Source of the DNA: Patescibacteria group bacterium
Lineage (GTDB): Bacteria > Patescibacteriota > Patescibacteriia > UBA9570 > JAHJKD01
NCBI GenBank assembly: GCA_018822435.1
Contig: JAHJKD010000035.1
Coordinates: 1-32,493 of the forward strand
Length of the DNA: 32,493 bases
Reading direction: 5' to 3'
The position numbers and the translations under genes were made by a program. Shown here one piece after another: positions 21,738 through 28,033 of the stretch. Every line of letters starts with the position of its first letter. Positions within the stretch are counted from its first letter, which is position 1. The notes beneath the pieces were generated by a model that was not told where the DNA came from, did not search any database, and worked only from the letters and a program-made list of their open reading frames with translations.

Positions 21738-22115
21738 ATGAAAGACGAAATATTAGAAAAAATTACTTATGATGTTATAGGGTGTGCCATGCGCGTGCAT
21801 AACAAGCTTAAAAGTGGATTTCAGGAATTGATTTATCAAAGATGTTTGGCAATGGAATTCGAAAGAGAGGGAATTAAATTTGTTCGGGAAAAACAAATAG
21901 AAATTATTTACGACGGAGTTAAAGTCGGATTAAGAAGAGTAGATTTCTATCTGGAAGGAGGGATTACAGTGGAGTTAAAAGCTGTTTCAGATTTAGAATC
22001 AGTCCACCTCGCCCAGGCTAAAAATTATCTTGAAGCATTAAATATTAAAACTGGTTTATTACTAAATTTTGGCGCAAAGAGTCTCCAATACAAAAGACTT
22101 TACAATAATAAATAA
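21738..22115 (+). CDS. GxxExxY protein, PD-(D/E)XK nuclease-like fold
   Basis: GFQELIY motif; nuclease-like RVDFYLEGGITVELKAV and AQAKNYL. Confidence 0.92.
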   Translation: MKDEILEKITYDVIGCAMRVHNKLKSGFQELIYQRCLAMEFEREGIKFVREKQIEIIYDGVKVGLRRVDFYLEGGITVELKAVSDLESVHLAQAKNYLEALNIKTGLLLNFGAKSLQYKRLYNNK

Positions 22116-22137
22116 CCTAATCATGGCTAATCATCAT

Positions 22138-22207
22138 AATTATGGTTAATTCTGGTTCCAAAATTAAAAATTAATAAATAGGATTTGAACCAGAATTAAC
22201 CATAATT
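22138..22207. repeat. Long inverted repeat inside the right end of the GxxExxY unit
   Basis: aattatggttaattctggttccaaa pairs with tttgaaccagaattaaccataatt (one single-nt gap), loop about 21 nt. Confidence 0.85.
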
Positions 22208-22257
22208 TGAAAGATTATCCATGATAATATCATAATTAAGGTCAATCCTGGTTCCAT

Positions 22258-22286
22258 TTGACAAATTTTTCAGTATTCTTTATTAT
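22258..22286 (+). promoter_or_regulatory. Sigma70-like promoter of the secE-nusG operon (leader unit 2)
   Basis: TTGACA - 17 bp - TATTAT. Confidence 0.75.
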
Positions 22287-22300
22287 ATAACCAGGATAAC

Positions 22301-22321
22301 AAAGGCCCGCAGGGGCTTTTT
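22301..22321 (+). terminator. Terminator/attenuator-like hairpin in the secE leader
   Basis: aaaggccc-gcag-gggctttt followed by t. Confidence 0.6.
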
Positions 22322-22345
22322 AAGATACAATAATAAACAAACAAA

Positions 22346-22603
22346 ATGGCTGATATTAAAGGAAAATTGATGAAAAACATGCCCACTGCTCAGAAAGAGA
22401 AGAAGGAGGGTAATATTTTGATTCGATTTTGGACTTATTTAAAGGAATCCCGGGAAGAGCTTAAAAAAGTGTCTTGGCCGACAAGGAAAGATACTTTAAA
22501 AGGGACGTACACAGTGCTCGTTTTTACGTTGATTGTGGCCGTCTTTCTGGGCGTGCTTGATTACTTTTTTAATTTAGGATTAGAAGAATTTTTAACAAGA
22601 TAA
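22346..22603 (+). CDS. secE: Preprotein translocase subunit SecE
   Basis: ESREELKKVSWPTRKDTLKGT; upstream of nusG. Confidence 0.95.
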   Translation: MADIKGKLMKNMPTAQKEKKEGNILIRFWTYLKESREELKKVSWPTRKDTLKGTYTVLVFTLIVAVFLGVLDYFFNLGLEEFLTR

Positions 22604-22604
22604 T

Positions 22605-23150
22605 ATGCCAAAACAAACAGCACAACTTGGGCGCCGATGGTATGTTTTACATACATATTCTGGATATGAGGAAAATGTTTCCGAGAATTTAAATCAAAGG
22701 ATTGAATCGATGGATATGGAAGATAAAATTTTCAATGTTATGGTGCCGACAGAAAAAAAGATCAAGATCAAGAACGGTAAGAGAAAAATTGTAACGGAAA
22801 AGATTTTCCCTGGTTATGTCCTGGTGGAAATGATCGTGACTGATGATTCCTGGTACGTGGTTCGAAATACACCGAACGTGACCGGCTTTGTCGGATCAGG
22901 AACAACTCCCACCCCTGTTTCTGAAGAAGAGGTGAAGAGCCTGCAAAAAAGGATGGGTATTGAAGAACCAACATACAAGATTGATTTCAAAGCTAATGAC
23001 CCAGTCAGCATTATTGACGGTCCGTTTAAAGATATGGAAGGCAAGGTTGATGATATTGATGAAGAACGCGGCAAGGTCAAGGTTCTGGTTTCCATGTTTG
23101 GCCGTGAAACACCGGTTGAATTAGATTCATTACAAATTAAGAAATTATAA
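22605..23150 (+). CDS. nusG: Transcription termination/antitermination protein NusG
   Basis: RRWYVLHTYSGYEENVSENL, FPGYVLVEMIVTDDSWYVVRNTPNVTGFVG, KOW domain. Confidence 0.98.
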   Translation: MPKQTAQLGRRWYVLHTYSGYEENVSENLNQRIESMDMEDKIFNVMVPTEKKIKIKNGKRKIVTEKIFPGYVLVEMIVTDDSWYVVRNTPNVTGFVGSGTTPTPVSEEEVKSLQKRMGIEEPTYKIDFKANDPVSIIDGPFKDMEGKVDDIDEERGKVKVLVSMFGRETPVELDSLQIKKL

Positions 23151-23160
23151 TAATTAATAG

Positions 23161-23187
23161 TGAAAGCGGATTTCAGCAAATCCGCCT
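23161..23187. repeat. Short hairpin, repeat family 2 (copy b)
   Basis: tgaaagcggatttcagcaaatccgcct. Confidence 0.7.
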
Positions 23188-23202
23188 CCAATTAAATAAA
23201 AT

Positions 23203-23628
23203 ATGGCAAAAGAAGTAAAGACACAAATTAAATTGCAAATTCCGGCTGGCAAGGCTAATCCAGCTCCTCCAGTTGGCCCAGCTTTGGGTCAGCATGGTCT
23301 GAATATTCAGGAATTTTGCACAAAGTTTAATGATGAGACCAAAGATAAAATGGGGGATGTTCTTCCCGTAGTTATTACTGTGTATGAGGACAGGTCTTAT
23401 GATTTTGTTGTTAAGACCCCTCCGGCAGCTGAACTTATTAAGAAAGCAGCTAAGCTGAAAAAAGGCTCAAGCAAACCACTAACTGAAAAAGTTGGAGAAA
23501 TCACGCTTGCTCAGGTTAAAGAAATTGCAGAAATCAAAATGCCTGACCTGAATGCTTACGATATTGATGCAGCCTTAAAAATTATCGAAGGCACAGCCCG
23601 ACAAATGGGCATTACAGTAAAAAAATGA
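23203..23628 (+). CDS. rplK: 50S ribosomal protein L11
   Basis: [30 protein letters not shown]. Confidence 0.98.
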   Translation: MAKEVKTQIKLQIPAGKANPAPPVGPALGQHGLNIQEFCTKFNDETKDKMGDVLPVVITVYEDRSYDFVVKTPPAAELIKKAAKLKKGSSKPLTEKVGEITLAQVKEIAEIKMPDLNAYDIDAALKIIEGTARQMGITVKK

Positions 23629-23663
23629 CCGCAGATTACGCAGATTTAACAGATTGCACAGAT
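23629..23663. repeat. Family 3 repeat (cgcagattacgcagat) abutting the rplK stop
   Basis: ccgcagattacgcagatttaacagattgcacagat. Confidence 0.65.
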
Positions 23664-23727
23664 ATAATTAATAAAGTGGGAGCGCTGTTAGTCAGCAGTG
23701 CGCTAAAACCACAAAATATATAATAAT

Positions 23728-24408
23728 ATGAAGAAAAGAAGCAAGCGCTATAATGAGGCGCTGAAGCAAATCGACAAGTCCAAAAAGTATCCTTTGGAAG
23801 AAGCTTTAAAATTGGTTTTGGCTGATAAGACCAAGTTTGACCAAAGCGTGGAAGTTCATCTGCGTTTGGGCATTGATCCGAAAAAAGGTGAACAATTAGT
23901 CCGGGGCCAGGTCGTATTGCCACATGGTACGGGCAAAGAAGTGAAAATCATGGCTTTTGTCGGACCAGAAAAAGAAGCAGAAGCAAAAGGAGCTGGGGCT
24001 GACATTATCGGCGGTGAAAGTGAGATACAGAAGATTAAAGAGACTGGGAAAATTGATTTTGATATTGCCGTAGCCACACCAGACATAATGAAAAAAATTG
24101 GTCCGATTGCAAAAATTTTAGGCCAGAAAGGCTTAATGCCTAACCCTAAAACAGGTACTATTGGTCCTAATGTGGCGGCAATAATCAAGGAACTTAAAGC
24201 TGGTAAAGTGGGATTCAAAAATGATGATTCAGCCAATATACATCAATTAGTGGGAAAAGCTTCCTTTAATGAAGATAATCTAAAGGAAAATATTAACGTC
24301 TTTATTGCGGCCGTTCAAAAAGCAAAACCGGCCAAAGCAAAAGGCACTTATATTAAGGGCATGACTATCTGTACTTCCATGGGCCCGGGCATAAAAGTAA
24401 TTGCATAA
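23728..24408 (+). CDS. rplA: 50S ribosomal protein L1
   Basis: MKKRSKRYNEALKQIDKSKKYPLEEAL; GLMPNPKTGTIGPNV. Confidence 0.97.
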   Translation: MKKRSKRYNEALKQIDKSKKYPLEEALKLVLADKTKFDQSVEVHLRLGIDPKKGEQLVRGQVVLPHGTGKEVKIMAFVGPEKEAEAKGAGADIIGGESEIQKIKETGKIDFDIAVATPDIMKKIGPIAKILGQKGLMPNPKTGTIGPNVAAIIKELKAGKVGFKNDDSANIHQLVGKASFNEDNLKENINVFIAAVQKAKPAKAKGTYIKGMTICTSMGPGIKVIA

Positions 24409-24412
24409 AATT

Positions 24413-24952
24413 ATGACGGAGGAAAATAAAACTCATAAACGACCGTCCTGGGACGACTATTTCATGGCTGTTTGCCGGATAGTAGCGGCCCGCTCTACCT
24501 GCGACAGATTGGCCGCTGGTGCTGTTTTAGTTAAAGATAAACGTATTATATCAACTGGATATAATGGTTCGCCTCCGGGTCTGCCGCACTGTGATGAGGC
24601 TGGCCACCTTCTTGAAGACGGCCATTGCGTTCGCACTATTCATGCGGAACACAATGCATTGCTTCAGGCAGCTGTAATTGGCGGTGTTTCTACGGAAGGG
24701 TCTACTTTGTATACTCTTTATAGCCCATGTATTCATTGTTCAAAATATATTGTGGCAGCTAAAGTAAAAAGAATAGTGATTGGAAAAGTATACCGAAATC
24801 AGCAGGTAATGGATTATTTAGGCAAGGCTGGAATAGAAGTGGATTTTTATGATCCAGATAATGACTGGAATACCCGGGTTTGCGACATGTTTACAAAAAA
24901 CATTGAAGAAAGAGAAAACGAAGGCGAAATAAATTTAGAAGGAAATAAATAA
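24413..24952 (+). CDS. dCMP deaminase family protein
   Basis: HAEHNALLQAA and CIHCSKYI zinc motifs. ORF track start at 24401 is a TTG; ATG at 24413 preferred. Confidence 0.92.
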   Translation: MTEENKTHKRPSWDDYFMAVCRIVAARSTCDRLAAGAVLVKDKRIISTGYNGSPPGLPHCDEAGHLLEDGHCVRTIHAEHNALLQAAVIGGVSTEGSTLYTLYSPCIHCSKYIVAAKVKRIVIGKVYRNQQVMDYLGKAGIEVDFYDPDNDWNTRVCDMFTKNIEERENEGEINLEGNK

Positions 24953-25497
24953 TGATTATTTTGGGCTTAACAGGCGAAAAATTATCAGGCAAGGGGACCA
25001 CCTCTGATTATTTAGTTGAGAAATACGATTATAAACATTATCGTTTTTCTAAAATTTTGGATGATATTGCTGACCGTTTATATCTGCCTAATACCCGTGA
25101 AAACCTGATAGAAGTGGCACTAATGCTAAGAGAGAATTTTGGCCCGGAAATTTTGGCCCATGTTTTAAAAAAGGATATTGAAAAGGACAAACCTGAATTT
25201 GCAGTTGTTGATGGTATCAGATATTGGGAGGAATATAGTATTTTAAAAAATTTGCCTGGTTTTCATCTGATTTATATTACGGCTTCTTTGGAAAATAGAT
25301 TTGCCAGGCAGCAAAAACGGCATGAAAAAGTAGGAGAAAGCGACATGGAAATGGAAGAATTTGAGCAGCAGGAACAAGGGCCGACAGAAGTGCTTATTAA
25401 AGAAATCGGTGAGAAAGCGGAATTTACCGTTGATAATGACGGATCTTTCGAAGAGTTGTATAATAATATAGAAGACATATGCCAGAAGCTGAATTAA
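24952..25497 (+). CDS. P-loop (deoxy)nucleoside monophosphate kinase-like / dephospho-CoA kinase-like ATPase
   Basis: Walker A-type GEKLSGKGTTSDYL; FAVVDGIRYWEEYSIL; embedded in nucleotide gene cluster. Confidence 0.7.
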   Translation: MIILGLTGEKLSGKGTTSDYLVEKYDYKHYRFSKILDDIADRLYLPNTRENLIEVALMLRENFGPEILAHVLKKDIEKDKPEFAVVDGIRYWEEYSILKNLPGFHLIYITASLENRFARQQKRHEKVGESDMEMEEFEQQEQGPTEVLIKEIGEKAEFTVDNDGSFEELYNNIEDICQKLN

Positions 25498-26192
25498 AAG
25501 TCACATTAATATCATACACAAAAGACCCGGAGCAGACCGTTTGTGCGGCTATTCGGCAGTGTTATTCGAATAAAGGCGGAACTGAATTAAAAGAAAAAAC
25601 CAAAGAAGAAGTTGTTAAGCGTTTGATCAAACAGATTATCAGCTCTGGCCACACTTCAACCATAGAACATGCGAATTTTACTTTTGCAGTTGAGGGCGTG
25701 TCCCGGGCATTAACCCATCAATTAGTACGACATAGAATCGCTTCTTTTTCTCAGCAATCCCAGAGATATGTAGAGGAAAAAGGAGAGCTGGATTATATTA
25801 TTCCTCCGAAAATAAGGAAAGACAAAAAGGCTTTGGAAAAGTATGAAGCGGACATAAAAAAAGCTCATGATGATTATAAGGCCTTAGTAGAGCAAGGCAT
25901 TGATAAAGAGGATGCCCGGTATTTACTTCCTAATGCGGCAGAAACCAAGATTGTCATCACCATGAACGCTCGTTCGCTCTTGAATTTCTTTGAAAAAAGA
26001 TTATGTACGCGAGCTCAATGGGAAATTAGAAGAATGGCTAATAAAATGCTAGATGAAGTGAAACCAGTGGCTCCGACCATATTTAAGTATGCCGGTCCGA
26101 CCTGTGAGACAGAAAAGATTTGCTGGGAAGGGGACTTGAATTGTGGTAAGTGGGAAATTATAGAAGGAGCGGAATTAAGGTCTAAGACATGA
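25479..26192 (+). CDS. thyX: FAD-dependent thymidylate synthase
   Basis: RHRIASFSQQS (RHRx7S) motif and C-terminal region. Confidence 0.97.
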   Translation: MPEAELKVTLISYTKDPEQTVCAAIRQCYSNKGGTELKEKTKEEVVKRLIKQIISSGHTSTIEHANFTFAVEGVSRALTHQLVRHRIASFSQQSQRYVEEKGELDYIIPPKIRKDKKALEKYEADIKKAHDDYKALVEQGIDKEDARYLLPNAAETKIVITMNARSLLNFFEKRLCTRAQWEIRRMANKMLDEVKPVAPTIFKYAGPTCETEKICWEGDLNCGKWEIIEGAELRSKT

Positions 26193-26815
26193 AGGGCAAA
26201 TTTATCACTTTAGAAGGCGGCGAAGGGTCAGGAAAATCCGTGGCTGCCAAGCACTTAAAGAAACTCTTAGAAAAAAAGGGCAAGAAAGTGATGCTGACCC
26301 ATGAACCAGGCGGAACTGTTGTGGCTGATAAAATCAGGAAGATTATTTTACATGAAAACAGGGAAAAGTTGGCGGACAGGGCCGAGCTTTTTTTATTTCT
26401 GGCTTCCCGGGCCCAACACATGGAACAGAAAATAATTCCCGCTTTGAAAAGAGGAGAAAATGTTATATGTGATAGGTTTAACGGATCTACTTTTGCATAT
26501 CAGGCTTTTGCCCGGAAAGTTGCGGATCTGGCCTTTATGAAAAAGATGGACAAATTTGTGAGGTGGGATGTGGATCCTGATTTGATTTTATATTTGGATG
26601 CTGATCCTAAAATCGGTTTAGCGCGTAGAAAGGGAGATAAGTCTAAAAAGTTAACTCGTATTGATAAAGAAAAATTAGATTTTCATAAAAAAGTGAGAAG
26701 TGGTTTTAATAAGTTATTGAAGTCGGAAAAAAATTGGGTCAAAATAAATTCAAATAAATCAATAAACGAAGTTTATAATCAAATAGATGAAGTTATTAAT
26801 AGAAAAGTTAGATAA
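26189..26815 (+). CDS. tmk: Thymidylate kinase
   Basis: FITLEGGEGSGKSVAAKHL, ICDRFNGSTFAYQ. Confidence 0.96.
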   Translation: MKGKFITLEGGEGSGKSVAAKHLKKLLEKKGKKVMLTHEPGGTVVADKIRKIILHENREKLADRAELFLFLASRAQHMEQKIIPALKRGENVICDRFNGSTFAYQAFARKVADLAFMKKMDKFVRWDVDPDLILYLDADPKIGLARRKGDKSKKLTRIDKEKLDFHKKVRSGFNKLLKSEKNWVKINSNKSINEVYNQIDEVINRKVR

Positions 26816-27212
26816 AGAAGCGAAACTGCCAGCTTACGCGATGCCCGGAGACGCCGGCATGGATTTTTTTACGAATGAAGAAAAAATCCTGAAGCCCGGC
26901 GAAAGACATTTGTTTTCTACAGGCATTAAAATTGCTGTGCCAGAAGGACATGTCGGCCTGGTCTGGGATAAAAGCGGCCTGGCCGTTAATCTTGGCCTGA
27001 CAACCATGGCAGGGGTTGTTGATGAGGGATACAGAGGAGAAGTAAAGATATTGGCTGTTAATTTAAGTGATGAAGATATTAAAGTTGATAGACATTCTAA
27101 GATCGCACAAATGCTAATTCAGAAGAAGGAAAGTGTAGATATTGAGGAAGTTAATAAATTAGAAGAAACTGAAAGAGGAGACGGGGGCTTTGGTTCAACT
27201 GGCTTAAAATAA
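26787..27212 (+). CDS. dut: dUTP diphosphatase (dUTPase)
   Basis: PGDAGMDFF, KSGLAVNLGLTTMAGVVDEGYRGEV, ERGDGGFGSTG. Confidence 0.97.
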   Translation: MKLLIEKLDKEAKLPAYAMPGDAGMDFFTNEEKILKPGERHLFSTGIKIAVPEGHVGLVWDKSGLAVNLGLTTMAGVVDEGYRGEVKILAVNLSDEDIKVDRHSKIAQMLIQKKESVDIEEVNKLEETERGDGGFGSTGLK

Positions 27213-27220
27213 GGCTAATA

Positions 27221-27285
27221 AGGCGGACATGTGATGTCCGCTTTCAATTAATAAGATGGAAGCGGATGTCACCACATCCGCCTCT
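27221..27285. repeat. Paired short hairpins, repeat family 2 (copy c)
   Basis: aggcggacatgtgatgtccgctttca ... ggaagcggatgtcaccacatccgcct. Confidence 0.75.
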
Positions 27286-27295
27286 GTAAAAACAT

Positions 27296-28033
27296 ATGAA
27301 AAAAAATTACAAATCAATTGAAAAAAAGATAGTAAAGTTCATAAAATCTGAAATTGGCCCCAAACAGGCAATTGTGGGCTTGTCTGGCGGCATTGATTCC
27401 GCGGTGGTGGCGTATTTAGCTGTTAAAGCTCTAGGCAGTAAAAAAGTTTTTGGTATCATGACGCCTTCATCAGCCAATGTTAGTGATGATTTAAGATTGG
27501 CTAAAAAAGTGGTTCGTAATTTGAAAGTTAAATCGTCTGTGATAGAGATTGAACCGATTATTAAAATAATGGAAAAAAAGGCCGGATTTTTTAAGAAGAG
27601 GCTGCCGCACGCTAATCTGACGGCCCGAATTCGCATGATAATGCTCTACGGCAAAGCTAATGAGCTGGATGCCATAGTCCTGGGTACAGGCAATAAATCC
27701 GAGCTAATGACCGGATATTTTACTAAACATGGCGACGGAGCTGCTGATATTTTGCCGATTGGTGATCTATACAAGACTGAAGAAAGGGGATTGGCTGGTT
27801 ATTTAGGCGTGCCTGAAGAAATCATTAATAGGACGCCGACAGCAGGCTTATGGAAGGGCCAGGAAGATGAAAAAGAAATGGGTGTTTCCTACGAAGAACT
27901 GGATTTAATTTTAGAAGCTTTGGATAAAAAGAAAAGCCTGGGATCATTTTCCCAGGCTAAAGTAAATAAGGTTAAAAAGATGATGGCCATGAGCGAACAT
28001 AAGCGTGAATTACCCCCGGTTTGCCAGCCGTGA
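27296..28033 (+). CDS. nadE: NAD(+) synthase (ammonia-dependent type, no glutaminase domain)
   Basis: IVGLSGGIDSAVVAYLA; GTGNKSELMTGYFTKHGDGAADILPIGDLYKTE. Confidence 0.96.
   Translation: MKKNYKSIEKKIVKFIKSEIGPKQAIVGLSGGIDSAVVAYLAVKALGSKKVFGIMTPSSANVSDDLRLAKKVVRNLKVKSSVIEIEPIIKIMEKKAGFFKKRLPHANLTARIRMIMLYGKANELDAIVLGTGNKSELMTGYFTKHGDGAADILPIGDLYKTEERGLAGYLGVPEEIINRTPTAGLWKGQEDEKEMGVSYEELDLILEALDKKKSLGSFSQAKVNKVKKMMAMSEHKRELPPVCQP

Larger units (their letters stand above)
21694..22255. mobile_element. TIR-bounded unit carrying a GxxExxY gene (putative non-autonomous or novel element)
   Basis: Left gaaccaggatggaccttaattat is the reverse complement of right ataattaaggtcaatcctggttc with 1 mismatch in 23. 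Confidence 0.6.

Noticed and set aside
22116-22257. tRNA or structured small RNA between GxxExxY and secE
   Set aside because: The strong inverted repeats do not fit a cloverleaf; explained better as element ends.
24401-24412. TTG start for the dCMP deaminase
   Set aside because: Overlaps the rplA stop; the ATG at 24413 (MTEENK) is more plausible.
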